A stretch of 64,000 bases of DNA from Lineus longissimus (lineage: Eukaryota > Nemertea > Pilidiophora > Heteronemertea > Lineidae). A program made the position numbers and the translations under genes. The stretch covers positions 11,162,501 to 11,226,500 of the forward strand of contig NC_088309.1 of NCBI RefSeq assembly GCF_910592395.1. The letters are read 5' to 3'. Of this stretch, positions 43,993-52,744 are shown in pieces (within the stretch, counting starts at the first letter, position 1; each line of letters begins with the position of its first letter). A model generated the notes under the pieces. It saw nothing but the letters and a program-made list of their open reading frames with translations. It searched no databases and was not told the DNA's origin.

Positions 43993-46900
43993 TTACTAGA
44001 GCCACAAGAAAACACAACCAATACAAATAGTGTAAGCCTTTAAAGGGTAACTCGTGTCAAATTTCACCATATAATGTTTTAGCTGTTTTTGACAAATGAC
44101 TACGTCACTTTCTCATAAATCGGTAAGGTTTTCGAATCGAAATGCACATTTTCTAGAAATTGATGGTTTAATCCCGCCCGGACGGCTCGCTTCGATGCCG
44201 TTTTCGTTGATGACGTCACAACATGAACATTTTCGCGGTCGCGGTGGTTTACATTCAGCGCTTTTATAATAAATCTAATCAAAAATGGAAAATTTGAGCT
44301 TTACATTTGTGATCAACAATTAAAAACAGACGTATTTCCGCAAAGTTGTAAATCACATCATAGTATCACTTTAAGCATTTCTTGTGTGCTACTTAGCATG
44401 GATGCCAATATGGTTATTGGCTCTGTGACTCCATGAGTCCATCACAGGCTGTTCACGTCCCTTGCTTATGTAGGGTCCTTTGCTTGCCCTGCAACGGGCA
44501 CCAGACACAAGGAGGGAATCCTTTTCTTTGCATTTCTTTGGCTTCCCTGACCTGTCTACATCAGGGGTTGTACTCTACAGGGTTGCCCAGAATTATTTTC
44601 CCTTGCTCAATAGAATTCAATTGTGTATCCATTGTGTGAGGGAAAATAATTCTGGGCCACCCTGTATATAACTGGCAAATTTTCTATGAAATGCTGACTT
44701 GTGGTGCTACTATCGTATCACAGGCCGTGAAATGATGCCATGCCATGAACTTAAGTTTTGCTTGAAAGACCTGATATACCAGTATCAAATTTCTGACGTA
44801 CTCCTGTGATTTCAACAGACTATTGGCCTTTTCAGAGCCAGACCTTCACCGTCTGCAGAGCCTGTACACCATAGCCACTGAATGCAGCATCAGTCCTCAG
44901 TGTGGTCGGCTGGCTGACCCAGACACTTATGAAGAAGAGTGCCAGTCCATGATCTCGCTACTTATTGACAAGGAGAGGTTTGATGATGCCAGGAGATTTG
45001 CTGTGGTGGCCGGCATTGATACCGTCAATATTACCATGAAACAAGTGGAGAGAAATCTTGCTCGTGTCTGCGGTTTCACTCTGTGGGAATCTGAAGAGGG
45101 AAGGATTCAATTTTGGAATGAATGCAGCACAACATTTACCAGTAACAGAGTTCCGCCTGGCATTGCTGCGGCATTCTTTCAGGTAAAACTGCCAGTTGTC
45201 TTTAAGATAAGCAGTAACTAACATACTCTTCTGTGCAGACACTGTCAATTATCAGGAGGAGATTACCAGATTAGTATTTGCTGTATGGCCTTATAGATGT
45301 CTCTACTATCTCACAGTACATCAGCAATATCTATGCTTGTATGAGGACTCTTTTAAGTCAAACAAGACCCAGTTCCAGTTATCTTGACACCACCCATGTT
45401 GGACCCCCTAGCTTCTGCCTATTTGTCCCCCTTAAGTACTTGATTTGTCCTAGAGAAAATAACTCCAAAGGATTTTATGTGATAGGATGTTGGTAGGCAT
45501 GGTCATTTCATTGAGACGTCTTTCTTTCCTAACCAAGGCAGTCTCTTTTTCAGGAGCAGTCCAGTCAGCAGTGCAGCCATATAGAGAATGTCAGTCTCCT
45601 GCAACTGGCCTATGACTGGTTATGTAGGGATGAGCAAAGCCCTGGCGCGGTTAGAGATGAAGTGCAGATGGCAATATGGAAATATAAGATACAGATAGAG
45701 ATTGAAAAGCAGGAGGTATGTGCTTCAACTTAACAGTTAACTACTTTGTACACAGATATGAAATGGACATCCCTTGGGCAACCCTCTTGGAGTTTTATTT
45801 GTGTGTTGTACTTCAGGACAATTTTCCTGAAGGTCCAGTTTCCTTATATTTATGATTGTTTTGCAGAAAAAGTCTCCCACCATCTTGCAATATGACAGTG
45901 TGATGCAGACGCACCATATCCCAATCTTCGAGAAATCAAAGAAGGCCGAGAGGTCAGAGTTGTTGATCTATGGCAAGATGCCACGGGACGTCTCGGATGA
46001 CGGTGGAAGCACTGTTCTCACAAGTCACGAAATTCTGGCTCTTGACTCGCTACTTGGTACCATGTTAGATCAAGGAAAGATATCAGAAGCTTGCAAAATG
46101 GCGGCAGAGTTTTCACACTACAGTCAGGACCTTGCAATAATTCTTGTAAGTCAGGTTGTAATTTTTGTTGCAATAGGATGCTGCGGTTCTCATTATGAGA
46201 TAGAGTAGACTAAATATCGGGTTTTCTGAAATTATCACAGTTTTAAGTTCGCTTTTGACAGTGCATTCCAAAAATCACAAAAACAACGCACTCACAAATT
46301 TTCACAGTTGGCGGTAATACAGACATTGACATTGATGAAACTGGAAGAACATCCCCATCCCCTGGTTTTGCGTGAAGTGCACCGAGCTGTCTTGCGTTAT
46401 TTCAGACCTGCATCCGTCTAGCTCAGCAAGTCGTCACTCCTGACAACATCGACGAGTCCATGAAGAAGCTGTCGGCCGGAAGCAAACTGACCATGTTCAT
46501 GAGAAAACGTGCTCTTTCAAACGTGGGGATCCCAAGAAATCCAGGCAGTATGTGTTAAATAGTCCTTAAAACTTTATTCTAATTCTTAGAGGATTTACTT
46601 TTACTTAGGAGAGACCATATTGAGTTACCGTACCTTAATATAATGGGCCATATCACATAATGATGGAGACAATTATCTTTTAACTATCAAATACAGTGCC
46701 AGTTCTGCTATTGTTACATGGACTAAAGCATGAGCACTCTGGTCCTGCCAGAGGGCACAGTTTAATAATCTGGGTGGTACGTGAATATGTTGTGCCAGGA
46801 TTGTCAACAGATACTGGGTATGACTTAAAGTTAAAATGTTTTTTTCAGGCCAAAGTTTAAGCACTGCTTTCGGTACAAGTTCTCCCGTCGACCAATCGCT

Positions 46901-49900
46901 GAACAATACTGATGAGGACGTCACCAAGCACACAATAGCAACAATGGAAAAGCTTTTAGATCACTGTTGTCATGGCAACCAGCCATGCTCCAGGGTCATC
47001 ACTGCCTTTAAAATTGCTCAGGTAAATCCTCATTCTTTCAAGCTGCTATCTGTTGTCTGAATGGGACTTGATCACAATCTACAGTAAGACCTCTCAAAGG
47101 ACACCCTCGGGACTGACAAGTGCTGTCCTTAATAGACAGGTGTCCTGATTAGAGAGGTCAAATTGAATAGAAACAACCAATGTGGGACTAAAACTACTGT
47201 CCTTAATAGAGAGGTTGTCCTTAATGGAGAGGTGTCCGCTAAGAGAGGTTCCACTGTAGTAAATTTGTTCATGCATGGCCCTACAACGTAGACTGTGGTA
47301 AGAGCTGACCAATAGTTCAGCATCAAAACCTCCTTGGAGTAGGCCCCACCAAGGTACCCCTTGAGCCAAGTAGAATACACATCCATTTGGCTTGATCTTC
47401 AGTAAAAGAGACCGTTAAAATGGTCTTCCTGTAATGAACCCTCAATTCTTGAAGTTCCTTAGTGAAACTTTACAAATGTTTGTCAATTACATATTTTCAG
47501 ATGCTGAAACACAGGCGTTATGAAGACGTCATCAATGAAGAGGAATATGCCTTGCTCAAAACCATCTTGATGTGTGACCACTCAGATAAGTTCCTCCTCG
47601 CCCGTGACTACATAGTGACGAACAGACTTTCCGACGTGGAAGTCGCCGGGTTTCTGTGTGACATCATCACGCATTCTCTGGCGGTCATCACAAACCAAGG
47701 TATAGCAAGCTGCCATATATTTGCACCCCTTTATTATTGCGATTTGCAAACACCTTGGAAAATTTGGTGATAACGAAGCTTCCCTTAATTTTTTCTCTTT
47801 CAAAAGTAGGACTACAACTCTGTTTTGTCATGGGTCACTTTGAAAACCACCCTTATCATATCGGTACTTCTATTGCATAGAAGAGTTTTTTCGGTTATTT
47901 TAACCAATGTTACTTATAAAAGCTGTTGAGTTTTATTCCATAAACATTTTTTCCTCGAGGTGTCATTTCCTAGTTTCTCCTTCTTGACCTTCCAGAACCA
48001 GAAGTAGCAAAGGCAACAAGTTCGAGCGAATTAGTTTTCAATCCCTTGGAAGATGCCAGTGTTTTTACCTGTTTCATCAAGCTCTGTTCAGATCCCTCGG
48101 TGCTTGGCAACCGTCTGTTGGAGGCAGCTGCGGCGATGTCTAATGACACTGTCACCACGACACAACAACAAGGAGGTAGGTGGTACTTCGTCATCAAAAC
48201 ATTATAGTCCCTTCAGAGAATTCTGCTCATTTGAGAGTAACGATCCAGGTGTAGAATTGCCCGCTTACCCAAAAGCTATTTTAAACTAGGATGATTTCAG
48301 TTCATCTGGTCATCTTTTAAAGGGACAATATAGGCAGCGGCTAGGCAGGCAAGATAAAGTTACACGAGGTCGCCAAAGAGGGTCTCTCACATCTCGCAGC
48401 ATGTCGAAATGATTGACGCTTGTACGAGGAATATATTTAGTGCTGGATCTGACATGACCCAGGGCCCTTGCTGTGTATATTAGTCACCTGGAGATGGCCA
48501 AATTAGCCCCTCTGCTCCTGCCTGTTGTCCCCCTTTTAAGTTGGTGCCAGACAAACTGTCGGGCACCAACTCACACCTGGCAGTCAAATCACAATTTGGT
48601 GCCATACAGTGAGCTTCACCCCTTCCCCGCCTATTTTCAGACTAGCATCACTATTTAGTCATTCATTTACTTATTCGATGATCACGATGAGTTGATTTCA
48701 TTTCAGCTCTCACAATGGAGGTAGAACTCCTAGTCAGGTCACACGAGTGTCACACCATTGCCTGTAATATGGAGGGCATCGCCAGTGTTCTCAGGACAGC
48801 CCGACAGCTCACCAGCAACCTCGCACAGGCAGAAGAATTTACTCTTATGGTAAGGTCTGTCAGTGAGAAGCTGCTTGTCCAAAGTTACATGAATTTCATA
48901 AACATCTACTGCGTCGAAGTTGGGGCCTCTGTGCCATAATTGGTGTTATGGGAAATGGGGTTGATACAAATATGTGACCCGTCACAGCAAAACCAGACAC
49001 ATGTCGCACAGAAGATGAGCCTAAATGACACCAGGAGATAATGGAAGAAATTGATGTGCTCGTATTTCACAAAAGGCAGACAATAGAGAAATGAATAAAC
49101 AGTCCATCTCAACCTGCCAAGCTCAGAGCAACATGCGCCTGGTTTTGCTGTGACGGGTCACATTTATGCACAACACTTGAAAGAAAACTCAGTAGAACTG
49201 AAAAGCTTCAAACTGCTTGGAATCGATTTGTCACCGGCTCGGCACGAGATGATTTTCTATGGCCTGAAAGCTCTCGACAGCACGAGATGATGTTGAGAGG
49301 TTTAGGCAGTAGAAAATCATCTCGTGCTGATCCGGTGACTCGAACCGGTCACTCAGTCGGTTTTCTTATTGTATATAGCTCCCTTCCCAGACACTGAAGG
49401 ACCCACTCTCTATCAAGGACACTTGTTTTGGTCCCACCTTTGGTTGTTTTCATGCAGTTTGGCACCGCTTTTTAATTTCAGATACGGTTGTTGACGGGGA
49501 TTGGTCGATTTAATGAGATGACGTACATCTTTGATCTGCTGAAGTATCACCATCAGTTTGAGTTGCTCTTTAGGAAGGGAATGGAAAAGGTACAGCTTAA
49601 ATCGAAACAATTTGATCAATTAAAAGATGGTCACGATGGCCATTTGTGTAAACATGATGCTTGAATGATGGAATCCAAACAGGCGTACACAGCAGTCATT
49701 AGATTTTAATTGAGAAAACACAAAGTAATGTTGATTTTTGTAATGTGTGCTCTTTAAAAAGTCCTATGAACTTTTTAGGAGGCATCCCTGTTCCATTATA
49801 CCCACTCCCCTCCCAACTTGTTTTCTTTTTTTAGGAAAATAAACTCAAGCTGGCTGTCCTGGACTATCTGAAACGATTTCATCCAACTGACAACGATACC

Positions 49901-51326
49901 TACACAATGGTGTCTTTGCACTTTACAATGTACAGAGAAATTGCACAGATGTTGGAGGAAAATGCTGTCAAGCTGCTCGACTCCCTAAAGAACAAGCCAT
50001 TAGGTAAGCAAGGGCGTCTGAGACTTTGGCGAATGTCCCCTTGATAGATGGACATGCACCAGTGTTGCAATCACCAGCTCAGAAATGTCAATGTCAATGT
50101 CACCTCCTCCAGTTTCTAAGGAAGTGAACGCGAGTGAAGTCTCCGCCTAGTCCTAGTGGAAACTCTTCCTAAACATCTGCAAACTTCATGGGGACAGTCT
50201 CCTTCTTGATCATACAGCTTATCAGTGAATAATTATCTTGATTAAGCACTCGATCTCGGCCAGTTCATGAGCACAACTGTCTTCGAGAGGCATCTTAAAA
50301 ACTATCACTTTGCTTGCTCTAACATCTTATTGTATTGTGAAGCGATGTTGACCACATTTTTGGGGAATCGCAGTCATTCATGTTACAGCTCAATATAAAT
50401 CCTGTTACAGATTCCAGCAGTGATACCCAGTCAAAACTCAAGGACATCCAGCAGTACTTCTGCGATGCTGCTGAGAGTTATATCAAACAAGAATGCCTGA
50501 GGCATGCGCAGCACTGCATCAGACAGGCGCGGTTGGTCTCCTTGCAGCTTCACCTCATCAGCTCTGGAACCACTGTCCTGAACCTAGACTCGGACGGCTT
50601 GACCAAGTTCATCACAAATCATGGAAAGTTCTTCGAGGTAGATCAGGCTGATCATTAGGAAAACTGGCAGTTCCCAGAGTTGAAGAACCATCCTTCCCCC
50701 ACTGGCTGACCAGGTGAAACCTGACCAAGCAACATATCTAAGCTATTTGTGAATGAAAACAGAAAAAGCTGATTGTGATATTTTGAATTCATTCCAGTTA
50801 TGAAAATAGAAAGCATAAGCCAAACAATAGGTCTCGATTTTGTTCTTTCAGGCGTTTATTGTTGCAGAGGCATATCACAGAAAGTCCGACTGGGCAGCTG
50901 CGGTATGCCAACAAGTGGCCATCAATGGAGACTTTACTTACCTAAAAGATCTCAAGTCGTTTATACATCTAACCCCGAATCTTTTGGCGGAAATAGTGGA
51001 CAGGTATGTATGGGACACAAAACGATGTCACCTCATTCTCAGAATTGAAAGTGGATGTGACAAGGTCACAGCTAGCTAGGATACTGGGACATTCGTGCGT
51101 GCATTCTAATCTCATGATTGTGATATCTCCTCTCATTTGTTTCAGGTTTAAGAGGGAAGCCAACAAACCAAGCCAAGGTAACAACAACATGAAGAGAATC
51201 CTGAGTTATTGTCGAGACATCCAGATGAAATATAAACTGGCTACTTCACTTGGATTGACTGATGTGGTCATGGAAATGTACAAGGGCGATGGCAGTGCTT
51301 ATCTTAATGACACAGTGTCTGCATAA
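27748..51326 (+). CDS. SPG11: spatacsin
   Basis: Spatacsin is a very large cytosolic/endolysosomal scaffold that works with spastizin (ZFYVE26) and the AP-5 adaptor in lysosome recycling; human SPG11 loss causes hereditary spastic paraplegia. Here 37 exons with GT-AG borders give about 2,536 codons (human protein about 2,440). The order of conserved blocks matches the family along the whole length: N-terminal beta-rich region, SASLADQVCCLN...RQLDTVAFFLK, the long alpha-solenoid, RLLTGIGRFNEMTYIFDLL, HAQHCIRQARLVSLQLHL, AEAYHRKSDWA and the final MKRILSYCRDIQMKYKLA block of the Spatacsin C-terminal domain. The first ATG is 27748; ATG 27760 has the better context (caaaATGGCGGAC) and is probably used. 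One junction (43951 to 44819) is out of phase by one base. Exon coordinates are in the three block entries. Confidence 0.93.
27753..27768 (+). promoter_or_regulatory. TISU/YY1-like start element of spatacsin
   Basis: The sequence caaaATGGCGGAC around ATG 27760 matches the SAASATGGCGGC element, which couples a short 5' UTR to accurate initiation and overlaps a YY1 site. It favours ATG 27760 over 27748. The match is visible; its function here is inferred. Confidence 0.5.
28236..28346. mobile_element. small inverted-repeat element, spatacsin intron 1
   Basis: Arms cactgctggccaagacaaac (28236) and gtttgttttggccagcagtg (28324) are nearly perfect reverse complements with an ~70 bp loop. Confidence 0.6.
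29611..29748. mobile_element. foldback MITE with TTGTTAGAAAGC ends, copy 1
   Basis: A near-perfect palindrome: ggttgttagaaagcgtgtta at the left and its complement ending ctttctaacaacc at the right. The second copy is at 38862-39056. Spatacsin intron 3. Confidence 0.85.
30547..30740 (+). mobile_element. CAGTRGAACC MITE family, copy 2
   Basis: A diverged left end (ggtagatcctctctattaag) and right end ggttccactgtc. It begins about 40 bp after spatacsin exon 4. Confidence 0.8.
31403..31587 (+). mobile_element. CAGTRGAACC MITE family, copy 3
   Basis: Starts tacagtggaacccctctatt and ends ggaggttctactata. It lies in spatacsin intron 5, about 55 bp before exon 6. Confidence 0.85.
35458..35639 (+). 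mobile_element. CAGTRGAACC MITE family, copy 4
   Basis: A complete copy: tacagtagaacctccctatt to ggaggttctactgta, with the full internal order of repeated taatagagaggtgtcc words. Spatacsin intron 12. Confidence 0.9.
36425..36438. repeat. GA microsatellite
   Basis: A short (ga)n run in spatacsin intron 13. The surrounding 36.09-36.8 kb holds no recognised exon. Confidence 0.7.
36819..36982 (-). mobile_element. CAGTRGAACC MITE family, copy 5
   Basis: Complete copy in reverse orientation, tacagtggaacctcccttag to aggttctactgta. It lies in the same intron as copy 6. Confidence 0.9.
37099..37272 (+). mobile_element. CAGTRGAACC MITE family, copy 6, abutting an exon
   Basis: Complete copy, tacagtagaacctctctatt to ggttccactgta. 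Its right end is 2-3 bp from the acceptor AG (37273-37274) of spatacsin exon 14, so the 3' splice-site region of that intron is transposon sequence. Confidence 0.9.
37275..43951 (+). CDS. SPG11: spatacsin exons 14-24 (central solenoid)
   Basis: Exons: 37275-37481, 38052-38118, 38632-38797, 39726-39952, 40316-40424, 40587-40746, 41280-41478 (or from 41223), 42132-42352, 43123-43308, 43494-43610, 43780-43951. Recognisable blocks are FDPTHLYGWKQLNPG, VNLPHFADPEMQAKY, THGRPSFAF and LQQCAKVDNWLQFM. Exon 20 has two in-phase acceptors; the upstream one (ttaattgcag) would add 19 residues. Exons 14 and 16 begin immediately after transposon ends. Confidence 0.85.
37515..37752 (+). mobile_element. AAGGNTACRCC MITE family, copy 1
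   Basis: Left end aagggttacgcctttcgtaa, right end gaacggcgttggcctttaaa; the ends are inverted repeats. Other copies are at 41778-41985 and 56735-57143. Confidence 0.75.
38190..38622 (-). mobile_element. CAGTRGAACC MITE family, copy 7, rearranged, abutting an exon
   Basis: Contains a ~198 bp tandem duplication: the words gttcttggttcaaagcccatc and ttttccctctctat occur at about 38210 and 38403. The interior has several copies of taatcaggacacctctc. The right end ggttctactgta stops 10 bp before the acceptor of spatacsin exon 16. Confidence 0.8.
38862..39056. mobile_element. foldback MITE with TTGTTAGAAAGC ends, copy 2
   Basis: Same ends as 29611-29748, expanded internally by three copies of the ~34 bp unit catgctgacatgttgctata. 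It lies end to end with the next foldback. Confidence 0.85.
39053..39297. mobile_element. long foldback element, arms ~105 bp
   Basis: 39053-39165 and 39190-39297 are reverse complements at about 90% (acgtttcgaatagcatccgc in the left arm). The spacer is about 25 bp. Spatacsin intron 16. No coding content. Confidence 0.85.
40866..41190 (+). repeat. minisatellite of 3'-splice-site-like 29 bp units
   Basis: Eleven copies of caattcttgttgcag, nearly all followed by gtc, with a basic period of 29 bp (one 24 bp and one 35 bp unit). It lies in spatacsin intron 19, ending 33 bp before one possible exon 20 acceptor (ttaattgcag at 41222). Confidence 0.9.
41488..41647 (-). mobile_element. CAGTRGAACC MITE family, copy 8
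   Basis: Starts tacagtggaacctctcttag only 10 bp into spatacsin intron 20, and ends aggttctactga. Reverse orientation. Confidence 0.88.
41778..41985 (+). mobile_element. AAGGNTACRCC MITE family, copy 2
   Basis: Ttaaaggggtacaccgttcat at the left and aacgaatggcgtaggcctttta at the right; inverted ends and TTAA-like borders. Spatacsin intron 20. Confidence 0.75.
42866..42955. mobile_element. short mariner-like MITE, copy 1
   Basis: A hairpin with ends ggtggcccagaattatttt and tttctgggccaccctgta and a caatagaattctattg centre. The sister copy is 44576-44668. Ends of this kind resemble Tc1/mariner termini. Confidence 0.75.
43954..43987. repeat. CT microsatellite after spatacsin exon 24 donor
   Basis: (ct)n of about 15 units starting 3-5 bp after the GT donor of exon 24. 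Confidence 0.85.
44039..44374. mobile_element. TTAA-bordered MITE candidate, ~336 bp
   Basis: Begins tttaaagggtaactcgtgtc and ends catagtatcactttaag; the ends are weakly inverted and carry TTAA. It has no ORF. Spatacsin intron 24. Confidence 0.5.
44576..44668. mobile_element. short mariner-like MITE, copy 2
   Basis: Tacagggttgcccagaattat at the left, ataattctgggccaccctgta at the right, with a TA at each border. Hairpin. Confidence 0.8.
44819..51326 (+). CDS. SPG11: spatacsin exons 25-37 (C-terminal domain)
   Basis: Exons: 44819-45182, 45554-45715, 45867-46145, 46406-46547, 46849-47021, 47501-47699, 47996-48175, 48707-48849, 49482-49589, 49835-50003, 50411-50637, 50852-51003, 51146-51326. 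All junctions inside this block keep frame. This is the best-conserved part, and the TAA at 51324-51326 falls where family members end. Confidence 0.9.
47080..47258 (+). mobile_element. CAGTRGAACC MITE family, copy 9
   Basis: Complete copy, tacagtaagacctctcaaag to gaggttccactgta. Spatacsin intron 29. Confidence 0.88.
48318..48538 (+). mobile_element. TTAA-flanked MITE family, copy 2
   Basis: Ttttaaagggacaatatagg to tgcctgttgtccccctttta. Same orientation as 18042-18239 and clearly homologous throughout. Spatacsin intron 31. Confidence 0.85.
48546..48608. repeat. small hairpin, gttggtgccag
   Basis: Gttggtgccagacaaactgt is followed by its near complement gggcaccaac, and ttggtgcc recurs 40 bp on. 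Confidence 0.5.
48971..49164. mobile_element. MITE, ~194 bp, TIR ~25 bp
   Basis: Tgtgacccgtcacagcaaaac at the left and ggttttgctgtgacgggtcac at the right. Spatacsin intron 32. Confidence 0.8.
49231..49338. mobile_element. inverted-repeat element, ~108 bp
   Basis: Arms tcaccggctcggcacgagat (49231) and atctcgtgctgatccggtga (49319). The short cacgagatgatg word recurs between them. Confidence 0.7.
49402..49470 (-). mobile_element. CAGTRGAACC MITE family, copy 10, fragment
   Basis: Only ctctctatcaaggacacttg to cagtttggcacc remains, 11 bp before the acceptor of spatacsin exon 33. Confidence 0.7.
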
Positions 51327-51354
51327 AAGAAAATGAGGGCCGCGAGGACACTTT

Positions 51355-51605
51355 CTCTGCATGAGAGGATGTGCTCAGTTCAAGGACAGATCTCTGTATA
51401 AAAGCATCTGCCTATTCATGGACAGTCTCTGCATGAGAGGATGTGCTCAGTTCAAGGACACATCTCTGTATAAAAGCATCTGCCTATACAAGGACAGTCT
51501 CTGCATGAGAGGATGTGCTCAGTTCAAGGACACATCTCTGTATAAAAGCATCTGCCTATTCAGGGACAGTCTCTGCATGAGAGGATGTGCTCATTTCAAG
51601 GACTA
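51355..51605 (+). repeat. 72 bp tandem repeat in spatacsin 3' UTR
   Basis: Three full units and a partial one, each beginning ctctgcatgagaggatgtgc. Degenerate units continue to about 51720. It starts 29 bp after the stop codon. Confidence 0.9.
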
Positions 51606-52086
51606 TGATGCATGAAATGATGTGCTCATCTCATGAACAGTCTGCATTAGTAGTGGTGCTCATCTCGAGAACGGTCTCTTTATCATGCGCCCCATGATAC
51701 CATGTGTTTATCTCAAGAGTTTCTAGACTCAGACTTGTAGCTTGCTTAACTGATCCTGACATGTGTACAATAGAGAAACTCGGAAAAGAATTATCAACTG
51801 CATATTCCTGACACATAGGAAGATATAAATAAAGACTCGCAAATGCTTGCTTTATCTTAAATTCCATGTAGATTTACACTAGGCCTTTCTGAACAAAACT
51901 GAAGTAAAAGCATTTGCTAGACTTTATTCATATCAGCCATTGCCTGCAGTACATATGAGTTGTTGCACCTCCTAATGAAGAGTGAGATAAAAAGTTGTGA
52001 TATTGAAATATTTTGATATTGAAATGGTGCTAGTACAAATGATGTTGAAAAGTTAATTACTATCACATGTAATATTTTCTTTTGTG

Positions 52087-52092
52087 AATAAA
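52087..52092 (+). terminator. likely polyadenylation signal of spatacsin
   Basis: AATAAA at 52087; another candidate is at about 51827. No termination-specific element can be proven. Confidence 0.45.
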
Positions 52093-52109
52093 GAATTCAA
52101 TCAAATTCA

Positions 52110-52679
52110 TAAGAAACCACGACTTTTTATGTTATTAGACTTGTTGTCCCATTTAGTTCAGACGGTTGAGTTGAAGTTTATTTTGGCCATCAACAAATGT
52201 AGTCGCCAGATGATTGTCTCCCTGGTTTATTTATGGTCGATTGTGACTTGTTTGTCATAGTTGTTGGGTTTTTTTCTTGTGGACGTCGACGGTTGTGCCA
52301 ATCCTTTGATTGTAACAGGTGGGTCCAGCTTCTAAGAGGGTTGTCAGGTTTTTTTATTGGAGAGCCCAGCATCATGAGCCCATCATGTCACTATCAGTTG
52401 ATTGACAGATTTGACTCAAATTGGCTAATTGGTTGGCAGGTGCTTGTTGGTCTTGTGGGATTTATGTATTATAGACTAATAAAGTTTCGAAAAATGGGTT
52501 TTTTAATGAATAATTATCTCAAATTTAGTTTCATCTATTCATTTTAAATATAATTTGACAGTATCAGTATCCGAGTTGAGGTGAAACGCATGAAAAGAAG
52601 ACTTGGCCTAACTCAATTTATTAATTATTTATTTGTTGAGACCAGTCCAAACCCGGAAGTGGTTGCGAATGTAAACAAC
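52110..52679. other. intergenic between spatacsin and the ASB-like gene
   Basis: AT-rich. No gene or repeat recognised. It should contain the promoter of the downstream gene. Confidence 0.4.
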
Positions 52680-52733
52680 ATGGCGGACAGTCCGCAGCGT
52701 TTTGGCAAAATGTCAGAAATTATGATGGCATAG
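52676..52733 (+). promoter_or_regulatory. upstream ORF with TISU-like start, ASB-like gene
   Basis: AacaacATGGCGGAC fits the TISU/YY1 element almost completely. Its ATG (52680) opens a 17-codon ORF stopping at 52731-52733, 11 bp before the ATG (52745) that leads into the spliced ankyrin frame. It is either a translated uORF or a sign that the main start is reached by reinitiation or an alternative 5' exon. Confidence 0.5.
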
Positions 52734-52744
52734 CGTGATAAAAC

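Noticed and set aside
51361-51615. 84-codon ORF with 24-residue repeats
   Set aside because: It lies after the conserved spatacsin stop and follows from a 72 bp tandem repeat.
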